From: Butyrivibrio fibrisolvens 16/4
GTDB taxonomy: Bacteria > Bacillota > Clostridia > Lachnospirales > Lachnospiraceae
NCBI GenBank assembly: GCA_000209815.1
Contig: FP929036.1
Coordinates: forward strand, 1,501,824 to 1,565,823
Direction of reading: 5' to 3'
DNA length: 64,000 nucleotides
Both the position numbers and the translations under genes were made by a program. Positions within the stretch are counted from its first letter, which is position 1. The number at the start of each line of letters is the position of its first letter. This document shows, one piece after another, positions 13,238 through 21,560 of this stretch. A model generated the notes under the pieces. That model saw only the letters and a program-made list of their open reading frames with translations. It was not told the DNA's origin and did not search any database.

Positions 13238-14161
13238 ATGCCAATTAGAACACAAAATGATTTACCTGCAAAGGCAATACTTGAGCATGAAAATATATTT
13301 GTTATGGATGAGAACAGGTCTACTCATCAGGATATTAGACCTATCTCTATTGGAATATTAAATCTAATGCCATTAAAGGAAGCTACAGAGCTTCAGCTTT
13401 TGCGTTCGCTTTCAAATACACCACTTCAGGTGGATGTGACATTCCTTACAGTTGGAAGTCACGAGAGTAAACACACTAGCAAGACTCACCTCAACAATTT
13501 CTATGAGCGTATCGAGGATGTATACGATAGATATTTTGATGGACTCATCATCACAGGAGCGCCAGTAGAGCAGATGCCTTTCGAGGAGGTAGATTATTGG
13601 GAGGAGCTTACCCACGTTTTTGAGTGGACTAAGACTCACGTTACATCAACACTTCATCTTTGCTGGGGCTGCCAGGCAGGATTGTATTATCGATATGGCA
13701 TTGATAAATATGATTTGCCTGAAAAGAAATTTGGAGTATTTCCACATCGTGTTCAGAATAGAAAGATTCCTATTGTCCGCGGATTTGATGATATTTTCTA
13801 TGCACCACACAGCCGTCATACCGGAGTGCATACAGAGGATATAGAGGCTTGCGAGGATTTGGTGGTTTGCGCCAAGAGCGAGGAAGCTGGTGTGTTCCTT
13901 TGCATGTCTAAGGACGGTAGCAATATCTTTGTTATGGGACATCCAGAGTACGACCGTTTCACCCTTGATAGCGAATACAAGCGCGACAGGAGCAAGGGAC
14001 TGGAAATAGCATTGCCTGAGAATTACTATCCTGACAATGATCCAGAACAGAAGCCTCTGCTCCAGTGGCGAAGCCACGGGAATATTTTGTATAGTAATTG
14101 GTTGAATTATTACGTATATCAGAACACCCCTTATGAGTGGAATAAGATTAGTGAAAAATAA
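13238..14161 (+). CDS. metA: Homoserine O-acyltransferase MetA, predicted acetyl-CoA type
   Basis: A 307-residue enzyme activating the hydroxyl group of L-homoserine for methionine synthesis. The catalytic Cys lies in LHLCWGCQAG (residue 142), and the His/Glu pair is in GHPEYDR. The family is often named homoserine O-succinyltransferase, but residue 111 is Glu (TGAPVEQM). From published work on the family, Glu at this position goes with acetyl-CoA use and Gly with succinyl-CoA. So O-acetylhomoserine is the expected product (inference). GGAGGAGAGGGAG precedes the ATG, and a strong terminator follows. Confidence 0.92.
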   Translation: MPIRTQNDLPAKAILEHENIFVMDENRSTHQDIRPISIGILNLMPLKEATELQLLRSLSNTPLQVDVTFLTVGSHESKHTSKTHLNNFYERIEDVYDRYFDGLIITGAPVEQMPFEEVDYWEELTHVFEWTKTHVTSTLHLCWGCQAGLYYRYGIDKYDLPEKKFGVFPHRVQNRKIPIVRGFDDIFYAPHSRHTGVHTEDIEACEDLVVCAKSEEAGVFLCMSKDGSNIFVMGHPEYDRFTLDSEYKRDRSKGLEIALPENYYPDNDPEQKPLLQWRSHGNILYSNWLNYYVYQNTPYEWNKISEK

Positions 14162-14176
14162 AGATTGAGTTTATTT

Positions 14177-14220
14177 AAGTGCCGCAGCCATATCAATGAT
14201 ATGGCTGCGGCACTTTTTGT
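14177..14220 (+). terminator. Strong intrinsic terminator after metA
   Basis: A stem of about 17 bp, AAGTGCCGCAGCCATAT paired with ATATGGCTGCGGCACTT, ends in a T-rich tract. The tract runs straight into the palindromic repeat array. Confidence 0.93.
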
Positions 14221-14490
14221 TTTATCACAAGATTGTCTGCCAGCCCGCTAACTTCCGTTGGGCTGTGATAAATTTTTGCTGATTTGACTTAGGATTTATC
14301 ACAAGTGAACGAAGACAAGGGGCTGCTGAGACTTCTTGTGATAAAAATCAGCCGAAATTCTCATTTTTTATCACAAACCAACGACAACATGCGGCTTCCG
14401 AGAGTTTTATTTGATAAATTCTAGTGCAAATCTTCATTTTTTTATCGCAGCAAGTCTGCCAACACGCAATCTTTTGTTGGGTTGCGATAG
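14221..14490. repeat. Array of four palindromic units with 72-74 base period
   Basis: Four units start at 14221, 14295, 14367 and 14441; each is 50-52 bases, separated by 21-22 base spacers. Each begins TTTATCACAA-like and ends with the inverted TTGTGATAAA. Unit 2 has perfect 11-base arms (TTTATCACAAG/CTTGTGATAAA). Unit 4 has TATCGCA/TGCGATA, so both arms changed together. Units 1 and 4 share a core (GTCTGCCA...GTTGGG) and units 2 and 3 share another (AACGA..ACA). It matches no CRISPR, tRNA or terminator pattern. Array layout is seen directly; function is unknown. Confidence 0.8.
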
Positions 14491-14631
14491 CTGACTTATT
14501 GGAAGAGACCGAATCGGAGCTGTTTGATAATTGACAATAGTATGTAAAAATATTTAAAAGGAGAAGTGCTATTTGACAAAGTATTCGTTTAGAAGATAAG
14601 AAAGATTAGTCTTCATTGCCAGGAGGTAACA

Positions 14632-14871
14632 AATTGTACAGTTACATTTGATGGATGCTTTGCAGTAAAAAATTTCTCCATCGTGGAAAACAAGAAAGGC
14701 GAATACTTTGTATCCATGCCAAGCTACAAAACTAAAACTTTGGATACTGATGGCAATCCAGTTTTCAAAGATATCGCATTTCCGATAACTAAGGAATTTA
14801 GGGAAGCGTTGTATGGAAAGATATTGGAGGGCTTTGAAATCGGGGAGGAGATGGAGTTTGATTGGCGATAA
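14632..14871 (+). pseudogene. SpoVG-like domain protein, start lost
   Basis: The frame reads TVTFDGCFAVKNFSIVENKK, then GEYFVSMPSYKTKTL, DIAFPITKEFREALYGKILE and stops at TAA. This is the SpoVG fold seen in short proteins carried by integrative elements and phages of Clostridia; true SpoVG is a small nucleic-acid-binding protein. An AGGAGG site lies at 14621, but no ATG, GTG or TTG in this frame follows it. Either the start was mutated or a one-base error hides it. About 78 residues remain, the size of the whole domain. It lies at the left edge of the island. Confidence 0.55.
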
Positions 14872-14897
14872 AATGTAATTTGTAAATGATATGGCCC

Positions 14898-14930
14898 ACC
14901 GTCTGCCGATAGGAAGACGGTAGATTTTTG
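14898..14930 (+). terminator. Probable terminator after the SpoVG-like relic
   Basis: ACCGTCT and AGACGGT form a 7-bp stem, with five T residues starting three bases after it. Confidence 0.55.
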
Positions 14931-14986
14931 TATTCATAAAAAATATTTTTTGCTAGTTACGGTCTATACTGTGCTGAATTCATGTG

Positions 14987-15017
14987 TTAACATTACTATA
15001 AAATCATTATATATAAT
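14987..15017 (+). promoter_or_regulatory. Probable promoter for the 15041 gene
   Basis: TTAACA and TATAAT are spaced by 19 bases, with the -10 ending 23 bases before the ATG at 15041. Spacing is slightly long. Confidence 0.45.
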
Positions 15018-15040
15018 AGTTGGGTGGGAGAATAAATAAT

Positions 15041-16996
15041 ATGGATGAGACATATAGAACACTAGCGAGTCTTGCTGTAGCGAGGGAATTGTATGATCGA
15101 GAGAAAAGTTTATATGATGTATTAAAGGAGTATATAAAAGTAATCATTATCGAAGAAAAACTATATTCATTTGATATTTCTGAACTTACAAGTTTACTAA
15201 ACAGAAGGTTTAGTTTTTCTGTTAAAGATGCAGTTGTAAAAACATGTTTACGTCAAATGAATCTTGGTCACACAGGGTCAATTTGGCAATGTGACATAGG
15301 TCAATTTAATATCGACGGATGGCAGCAATCAACGATTGAGGCAGAAAGAAAGAGTAAAAGTATAATTCGACAATTGATGAATTATATAGGTACTGTTAAT
15401 GATATTGAAGAACTTGATTATGATGAAAACTATTACGCGAAAACATTTTGTGATTTTTAATTAATAGTGGAGCAATATCTAATGATGAACTAAAGAAGAT
15501 TTATAGTGAATTTATTGTTTCAATGGAAGGTAATGAAGAGTTTGTAGATGTTATCTCTCAATTGAAAGAAGGAACTATATTTTTCGAAGGCATTCGATTT
15601 TGTGATAATCCAAGTGAAATAGGTTCACGGTGGAAAGGAAATATGAATTTATATTTTGATACTGAAATTTTGTTTGCAGTATCGGGATATAATAATTCGT
15701 TGCTTCAAGATTACTCTCTCGAACTTTTAAAAAGTGTTAAAGAAATAAATCGCAATTGTCCTAAAGATAAACGTATTAAAATAAAATTCTTTGAATCAAC
15801 CAAAAAAGAAATTGATTACTATTTTGATTCTGCTATTAGAATTGTTAAGGGGCAAGATGTACTAGATCCTACTAAAGAAGCTATGTCCCAAATAGTTAAA
15901 GGGTGCTTGAGAAAAAGTGATGTAGAGCAAAAGCGCTCTTTATTATTTCAAAATCTAAGGGAAAAAGGCATAGAGTTAGATTGGGAAAACTATTATGATG
16001 AAAAATATGCAGATTACAATATTGAGCAACAAGAATTAGAAGATAAGTATACTTCGTTATGGGGGCAATCGCAAAATCTTATTCATGACTCAATTAAGCA
16101 GTTAAGTAATATTAATAAAATTAGAAAGGCTGTAAATGATAGAGGTCTCGAAAATTGTATTGCGATATTTGTTACTGGAACAAGTAGGACTATTAAACTT
16201 TCGAAAGCAGAGGAATTTATTAATGAACATGAGGTACCTAAAGCAACAACAGTTGATTTTTTAATTAATTATTTATGGCTCAAATCTAACAAGGGATTTG
16301 GTGTGGGAAGTACGCCTAGAACATTAGATATGATTGCTCAATCAAGATTTATTTTAAAAAATATGATGATTGATCAATTATCTGAGCAATATTTGCAAGC
16401 AAAAGGCATGTATGAAAATGATGAACTATCGAAGGAAGCTTTTGCTCAGTTAAATTTTGATATTAGAGAAAAATTCAGCATGTTGAAGATGGCGATATGG
16501 GAATAAATGAAGCACTTGAAGATGTTAGCAAATGGGACTTTAGAAGTGCTGACGAGTTGGTGAATTATCAGAAAAGTAAAGAAAACAAAAAGACGAAAAG
16601 ATAGCAACGTTTTCAAAAACTATTGAATATCAAGAACAACAATTAACGGTAGTAACTGAAGATAATAATAAGAAAAATGATATTATAGAACGACAAGGAG
16701 AACAGCTTCAGCAAGCAAATTCTATTATTCAAGAATATCAAGAGAAGGATAGGAGACATAGAAGACGTAAGAGAAAAGCTATTATTGCTTGCATAATATT
16801 AATGATTATAGGGTTTTCGTGTTTATTAGTTTGGGGAATTCTTAATCAAAAAATGTTTGTGAATATTTTTTCGGGAATCATGGATTTAATTGGATTTGTT
16901 ATGCTTTTTTCACCGCTTAAGAAAAAAATATATCCCATAGAGGAGATTATTCAAAATGTAGATGAATTATCATGCGAGGATGATATATCAGCATAA
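15041..16996 (+). CDS. Unrecognised large island protein: possible PIN-like nuclease, coiled coil, membrane tail (three frame breaks)
   Basis: Three one-base repairs join four fragments into one frame of about 652 residues: T5 at 15454, G3 at 16499 and A5 at 16587 each gain one base. Residues 1-140 are helical. From about residue 200 a segment reads MNLYFDTEILFAVSG, then FFESTKKEIDYYF and later CIAIFVTGTSRTIK. The spacing of acidic residues and the final beta strand recall PIN-type nucleases, but the last acidic residue is not obvious. A Gln/Glu-rich coiled coil and one or two membrane helices (IIACIILMIIGFSCLLVWGI) end the protein. It lies beside a restriction-modification pair, so a defence role is plausible but unproven. 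Confidence 0.6.
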
Positions 16997-17030
16997 TAAG
17001 AAAGGGCAGTTTTCTGCCCTTTCTTATTCT
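16997..17030. terminator. Terminator after the 15041 gene
   Basis: A 13-bp perfect stem TAAGAAAGGGCAG/CTGCCCTTTCTTA with a TTTT loop, starting right at the stop codon. The tail is only moderately T-rich. Confidence 0.75.
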
Positions 17031-17034
17031 ATAA

Positions 17035-17179
17035 TTGTTTCATTGCGATTTTGAGATTATTAAAAATACGACGGATAGTTATCATTTATATGATGCTATC
17101 TGTTTTTTGTGTGAAAAAGGAATAGATTTAATTACAAAAGCGCATGTTCGGGGTGGATCAAAGCGATGTCTTATGATAT
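17035..17179 (+). pseudogene. Possible gene remnant upstream of the methyltransferase
   Basis: An open frame of 48 codons from TTG reads YDAICFLCEKGIDLITKAHV, then RGGSKRCLMI and stops. The pattern of a hydrophobic strand followed by KGIDLITKA resembles the core of some DDE transposases, but the match is too short to be sure. No ribosome site precedes it. It may be the end of a gene deleted when the island formed, or chance. Confidence 0.25.
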
Positions 17180-17259
17180 AATAATTTTCGGTCATCGATC
17201 CATCAATTGATGGTGCTAATTTTATTCGACCAAATACAAGTGGGATGGCTATTTAGCCA
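17174..17259 (+). promoter_or_regulatory. Promoter and palindromes ahead of the methyltransferase
   Basis: An extended -10 (TGATATAAT, 17174-17182) is followed by the 14-base palindrome CCATCAATTGATGG (17200-17213), which starts inside a GATC site. A second hairpin TGGCTA-TT-TAGCCA lies just before the AGGAGG site. These fit control of restriction-modification expression, by a repressor, by methylation of the promoter GATC, or by RNA folding; which one is not known. Confidence 0.5.
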
Positions 17260-17274
17260 AGGAGGACTTATGTT

Positions 17275-18495
17275 ATGCAAAAAACAATATGTGAATTATT
17301 TGCCGGAGTCGGAGGATTTCGGTTAGGTTTTGAACGCCTTAATACAGGATGGAACACAACATGGTTTTCACAATGGGAACCAGAAAAAAAGAACCAATGG
17401 GCTCATGATTGTTATGTTGAGCATTTTGGAGATTTGCCAGATTTACAAGGAGAGTTTCATACTGGCGAAGATATTAGCATAATTAATAAAGACAATATTC
17501 CTGATCATAATCTTTTAGTTGGTGGATTCCCATGTCAGGATTATAGTGTTGCACATTCTTTAAATACGTCTGAAGGTATTGCAGGGAAAAAGGGAGTCCT
17601 TTGGTGGCAGATTCGCGATACCATCATTGCAAAAAATCCGGCTTTTTGTATTTTTGAGAATGTTGATAGATTATTAAAGTCACCTGCAAAGCAAAGGGGA
17701 AGAGATTTTGGTATTATTCTTGCTTGCTTAGCTAATCTTGGATATTCAGTTGAATGGAGAGTAGTAAATGCAGCTACATATGGAGCTGCACAGAGGAGAA
17801 GAAGAACTTTCATTTTTGCGTATAGAAACGATACTGTTTATGGTCAGCAGATGTCCGGACAGAATGCAGAACAGCTTATCAAAACAAATGGTTTTATGGC
17901 ACAAGCTTTTCCTATTAGTGAAATGGGAGAAATTGCAGAAATTGATTTGATTGAGGATTTGGTGGAAATCTCTGATTCATTTGCATTTTCATTTGAAAAT
18001 GCTGGTTATATGACGAATCATCATGTGTATACTTCTAAAACCATCGAAAGAGAAGAACCACCTATTCTTTTAAGGGATATATTAGAGCATAATGTTGAAG
18101 AGTCATTTTATATCAATGATGAAGATAAAATGGCAAAATGGGTGTATTTAAAGGGTGCAAAAAAGATTCCTAGAAAGACAAAAGAGGGACATGAATACAC
18201 TTTTTCTGAAGGGCCAGTTGCTTTTCCTGATCCTTGGGATAGGCCAGGGCGAACAATGTTAACTAGTGAATCAACGCTTAATCGCAGTACCCATGTTGTT
18301 TCAGATCTTGATACAGGAAGATTGAGGATTCTTACACCGATTGAAGCCGAGAGATTACAAGGATTTGATGATGATTGGACTAACACAGGTATGCCTCAAA
18401 GAATGAGATTTTTCTGTATGGGTAATGCGCTTGTTGTTCCGATGATTACTAGGATGGGCTCAATTCTTGATACTATTATTCAAAATGAACCATAG
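17275..18495 (+). CDS. C5-cytosine DNA methyltransferase (predicted GATC-specific)
   Basis: A 406-residue enzyme that methylates carbon 5 of cytosine from S-adenosylmethionine. Motif I FAGVGGFRLGF, motif IV with catalytic Cys GGFPCQDYS, motif VI ENVDRLL, motif VIII QRRRRTF and motif X GNALVVP are all present, so it should be active. It lies 12 bases upstream of a Sau3AI-like endonuclease. In the Sau3AI system the partner is also a C5 enzyme acting on GATC, so GATC specificity is inferred from context and length. A good AAGGAGG site precedes the ATG. Confidence 0.93.
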   Translation: MQKTICELFAGVGGFRLGFERLNTGWNTTWFSQWEPEKKNQWAHDCYVEHFGDLPDLQGEFHTGEDISIINKDNIPDHNLLVGGFPCQDYSVAHSLNTSEGIAGKKGVLWWQIRDTIIAKNPAFCIFENVDRLLKSPAKQRGRDFGIILACLANLGYSVEWRVVNAATYGAAQRRRRTFIFAYRNDTVYGQQMSGQNAEQLIKTNGFMAQAFPISEMGEIAEIDLIEDLVEISDSFAFSFENAGYMTNHHVYTSKTIEREEPPILLRDILEHNVEESFYINDEDKMAKWVYLKGAKKIPRKTKEGHEYTFSEGPVAFPDPWDRPGRTMLTSESTLNRSTHVVSDLDTGRLRILTPIEAERLQGFDDDWTNTGMPQRMRFFCMGNALVVPMITRMGSILDTIIQNEP

Positions 18496-18507
18496 GAGGA
18501 CTAAATA

Positions 18508-20055
18508 ATGACTTTATCGTATGATTATATAAAACATGATAGGCGAGACATTCTTAGGCATGCCAAGGTATTAGAAAATAATTATTATGTTGGTGATGTT
18601 TATAACTTGGAAAAGTCTGGTAAATGTAGAGAAGAATTATTAGAATATTACGATGAAAAGCACATGATTGGCTATACTGATGATAGTGGAAAATATCATC
18701 GTCCCGATAAAGGCAGAATTGGAAATCTTGTTCAAGAAGTATACTTTGATCAACCTAGGGATAATATGTCAGAATCCGATTTACGTGAAGCGGGTGTGGA
18801 ATTAAAAGTAAGCCCATTGAAATTCAGACCTCGTGCGGGATTGGGAGTAAAAGAACGACTTTTGCTGGGAATGATTAACCGTGAAGATAGGTTGCCAGAA
18901 AACTTTTGTGATTCGCACATTTACAAAAAGTGTAAATTGATGATGTTAGTTTATTATATTGATGAAACATCTCAGAATAGGACACCATTTGAGTTTCCAT
19001 TTTATAAGTCTGCTTATGTAAAAATTCCTGAAGTAGACATGGCAATGATTGAGCAAGATTATAAATATATAAGAGATTGCGTTAACGAAGGAAGATATGA
19101 CGATTTGCATGAAAGTAGAGCGCATTATCTTTCACCGTGTACCAAAAATTCTGGAAGAGCTTTTTCATTTAAACCATCGTATATGAATCAGCTTTTTAGA
19201 GAATATATAAATGCCGATAGAATTTTATATAATCCAGACAATGATCAAGAAACATTTGATATCATCAATCAGTATGATCCAATTGTAACTAATCCAGATG
19301 ATTTACAAAATCGCACATTTGAAGAGATTGTTCTAGATAAATTTGAACCATACAAGGGAATGACTATTAATGAGATTAGACAATCTCTTATGGATTTAGA
19401 TGATTATGAAACATGGAGTACAAGTGCTTCATACGATAAAGCTGTATTTGCTAGGACAACTTTTGCCATGCTTGGAATAACAAGTGAAGAAGCAGAGGAA
19501 TTTGTCAGATCAAATACCTATGTAAAATCTCTTAGAATAGAACAAGATGATACCATGAATGAAGACATTTCATTCTCAGCTTTTGATTTTTCTGAGTTAC
19601 TTGAAGAAGAGTGGGAAGAATCAACAGTTTATGATGAAATGGTTGCTAGATCTTTTTTATGGGCTATATACAAGCATGATGGCACTGATTATATATTTAA
19701 GGGTGCAACATTTTGGAGTTTGCCAATAGAAGATTATGAAACCGTTCATAGTGGTTGGGAAGATATTAGAGATATAATCAGGACCGGCGTCAACTTTGCT
19801 TTAGATATAAAAGCAGATGGAGAATATGTAACAACTAAAAGAGGAAAGAATAGAATTCTAAATAGTTTTCCAGATACAAGGAATACAAATCCAAATAGAA
19901 AAGAATATAGATTATGCCCATCATCAAAACCATATAATCGAATTATTTCGATTAGACCACATGCATCATTGGTTTATTATGAATTGAATAGCTTAAATTA
20001 TTTTGATACAGAAAACGGTAAACCAACGGTAGCACATTACCAAATGGTGATGTAA
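18508..20055 (+). CDS. Sau3AI/MutH-family type II restriction endonuclease (GATC)
   Basis: A 515-residue protein similar in length and block order to Sau3AI. The first half has the MutH-like catalytic site: ESDLREAGVELKVSPLKF, with Asp and the ExK pair, then KERLLLGMIN. Family blocks HYLSPCTK and GRAFSFKPSYM follow. The C-terminal half repeats the fold without the catalytic residues (SFSAFDFSELLEEEWEES, FWSLPIEDYE), as in Sau3AI, where it acts as an allosteric DNA-binding domain. Predicted cut is at GATC. It is translated from its own GGAGG site, 12 bases after the methyltransferase stop. Confidence 0.88.
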   Translation: MTLSYDYIKHDRRDILRHAKVLENNYYVGDVYNLEKSGKCREELLEYYDEKHMIGYTDDSGKYHRPDKGRIGNLVQEVYFDQPRDNMSESDLREAGVELKVSPLKFRPRAGLGVKERLLLGMINREDRLPENFCDSHIYKKCKLMMLVYYIDETSQNRTPFEFPFYKSAYVKIPEVDMAMIEQDYKYIRDCVNEGRYDDLHESRAHYLSPCTKNSGRAFSFKPSYMNQLFREYINADRILYNPDNDQETFDIINQYDPIVTNPDDLQNRTFEEIVLDKFEPYKGMTINEIRQSLMDLDDYETWSTSASYDKAVFARTTFAMLGITSEEAEEFVRSNTYVKSLRIEQDDTMNEDISFSAFDFSELLEEEWEESTVYDEMVARSFLWAIYKHDGTDYIFKGATFWSLPIEDYETVHSGWEDIRDIIRTGVNFALDIKADGEYVTTKRGKNRILNSFPDTRNTNPNRKEYRLCPSSKPYNRIISIRPHASLVYYELNSLNYFDTENGKPTVAHYQMVM

Positions 20056-20168
20056 TGACAAAGCAATGTTTTTGGTTCAATAATGAGTATATTCTTGAAC
20101 AATTGCAAGATTATATTTGATTTTGAGTTCTTAATATTACATATCAAAATCGGAGAGCTAGTATATTG

Positions 20169-20447
20169 ATGATTGGGTTCAATAATGCTAATATCTTTGT
20201 TAGTGAACGTACTGGAGAAACTTGTGAAGCCTCTGGTCCGGAAGGCTCCTGAGGGGGCCTTTCGTTATTTATGGGGAATTATGGATAAACCTTTTAAAAC
20301 ATATGATGAGTTGCTTGATTTTTTTGGAGAGAAAAAAGCAATTAGTTATCTCAGGCAGCTGAAATTGATGAAGAAATTACAGTTCTTAATCGAAATCTAG
20401 AAATTCTAAAATTACGATTGGACAATTTTCATAACCATCAACTATAG
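20169..20447 (+). pseudogene. Small gene or gene remnant after the endonuclease, frame broken
   Basis: Three overlapping frames look coding in turn. ATG at 20169 gives FNNANIFVSERTGETCEASG, then the frame shifts near 20250 to APEGAFRYLWGIMDKPFKTY-DELLDFFGEKKAIS. Near 20346 it shifts again to SQAAEIDEEITVLNRNLEIL-KLRLDNFHNHQL and TAG. The second shift is cured by one T; the first is less clear. A hairpin GGCTCC-TGAG-GGGGCC sits in the middle. The product would be about 90 residues and ends in a coiled coil. Not recognised. The stretch 20056-20168 before it holds nothing else convincing. Confidence 0.35.
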
Positions 20448-20488
20448 GGATTCCCGAAAAGCTATGGCTATAGGCTATGAAATATATA

Positions 20489-20518
20489 TTGAAATTTGTA
20501 GTTTTTTAATGTTATCAT
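20489..20518 (+). promoter_or_regulatory. Promoter of candidate small RNA 1
   Basis: TTGAAA and TATCAT are spaced by 18 bases. Predicted start is near 20525, just before a row of hairpins. Confidence 0.5.
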
Positions 20519-20524
20519 CTTAAC

Positions 20525-20604
20525 AAGAAGAAGCAGTGATGCTTCTGGGCTGGTCGAAAGACCCGGGTCCACCAAAAAGCGGGTAAGACACCCGCTATTT
20601 TAAC
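20525..20604 (+). ncRNA. Candidate small RNA 1
   Basis: No reading frame fits, but the stretch is highly structured. It has hairpin AGAAGCA-GTGA-TGCTTCT, then GGTC-GAAA-GACC with a GNRA tetraloop, then terminator AGCGGGT-AAGAC-ACCCGCT followed by ATTTT. A promoter-like sequence lies directly upstream. The transcript would be about 80 bases. It matches no RNA family I know. Its place between the restriction enzyme and a GNAT pair is suggestive only. Confidence 0.5.
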
Positions 20605-20670
20605 CTAATAAAGCTAGTTTTTGTGTGAAACACATGTATTGTTTTTAGGTTAGATTGATATAATATACAG

Positions 20671-20813
20671 TTAAGAAAGGCGTATGCCTTGGTGGGTTGA
20701 CACCTAAAATCTGATACTTTTTCCAGACATAGGTGCTGGAGGTTGGCAGACAACGGAAAAATCAACCACTAAATGGGAATGTACATTGCTACGGCATATA
20801 CATTCCCATTTTA
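20671..20813 (+). ncRNA. Candidate small RNA 2
   Basis: An extended -10 (TGATATAAT) at 20656-20664 precedes four successive hairpins. They are AAGGC/GCCTT, CACCTA..TCTG/CAGA..TAGGTG, GGTTG/CAACC and a terminator-like 11-bp stem ATGGGAATGTA/TACATTCCCAT with T residues. About 140 bases, no convincing reading frame. The chain of nested stems ending in a terminator is typical of a stand-alone structured RNA. Not identified. Confidence 0.5.
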
Positions 20814-20824
20814 AATGGAAATCT

Positions 20825-20880
20825 GAGCGAAAGCTCTTTTAATCACCGTAGGTGGAAGAATTTCCCACTATTTTTATTTA
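20825..20880 (+). terminator. Two further hairpins with T tracts
   Basis: GAGC-GAAA-GCTC followed by TTTT, then GTGG..CCAC followed by TATTTTTATTT. They probably back up termination of the small RNA region. The remaining bases to 21006 hold an extended -10 (TGATATAAT at 20972-20980) for the next gene. Confidence 0.45.
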
Positions 20881-21006
20881 AAATTAGCTGTATTGAATAC
20901 TTAAGTGTTTTGCAGCTGAGGCTAGAAATTGGTATATAAAACATTACTGAATAGAAGAATGATTGGAATTATGATATAATTAAAGCAGAATAAGCGAGGG
21001 ATAATA

Positions 21007-21560
21007 ATGATTACAGTTTGGATTGACGATTTTACTCCTTGTCTAAAGGATGAATCAACGGGAGAATTAGTTGATACAGAAGTAGTAAGATTAAAAGAAA
21101 AAGTTTTCTTGAAAAGTATAATAAAAATAATGGATGGTATATTAATTGGGCTGAGTTACTTGATGCAGATAATGAGATTTATGCACTAGTTATTAAAGGG
21201 TCAGTTAATATACAGGGATTGATAGCATTAGCAGGTAGTGATGATATGCAAGCTGTTCATATTGCATGGATGGTTGCAGCTCCTGACAATAATCCTGTTT
21301 TTTCAGAAGATCATAGCAAAAAATACAGTGGAGTAGGTGGGCATTTATTTGCCATTGCAGCACAGCGCTCAGAAGAAATGGGATATGAAGGTGCTATTAC
21401 AGGAAATGCAGCCAATAAGGAGTTGGTCGAACATTATCAAGAAGTATTCAATGCTCAACATATAGGAATGCTTCATCCATACCAGGTTTTTATTGATTCG
21501 CCAGATACTGCGAAAATCAGAGAGGTATATAACTATGAATGGACAAATGAAGAACTATAA
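21007..21560 (+). CDS. GNAT-family acetyltransferase-like protein (frame break)
   Basis: About 184 residues after repair. The first part, MITVWIDDFTPCLKDESTGE, is followed by a break at an A4 run (21112-21115); a fifth A restores KKYNKNNGWYINWAELLDAD. Later IHIAWMVAAPDNNP-type strand and KYSGVGGHLFAIAAQRSEEM give the GNAT acetyl-CoA loop (GVGGHL). The target is unknown. It overlaps the next small gene by 26 bases, an arrangement common in toxin-antitoxin pairs. Acetyltransferase toxins exist, but this one is not shown to be such. Confidence 0.65.

Noticed and set aside
14221-14490. Array considered as a CRISPR
   Set aside because: Units are about 51 bases, differ from each other, have short non-unique spacers, and no cas gene lies nearby.
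20055-20120. 21-codon frame starting in the endonuclease stop
   Set aside because: No ribosome site of its own, no recognisable sequence, ends quickly.
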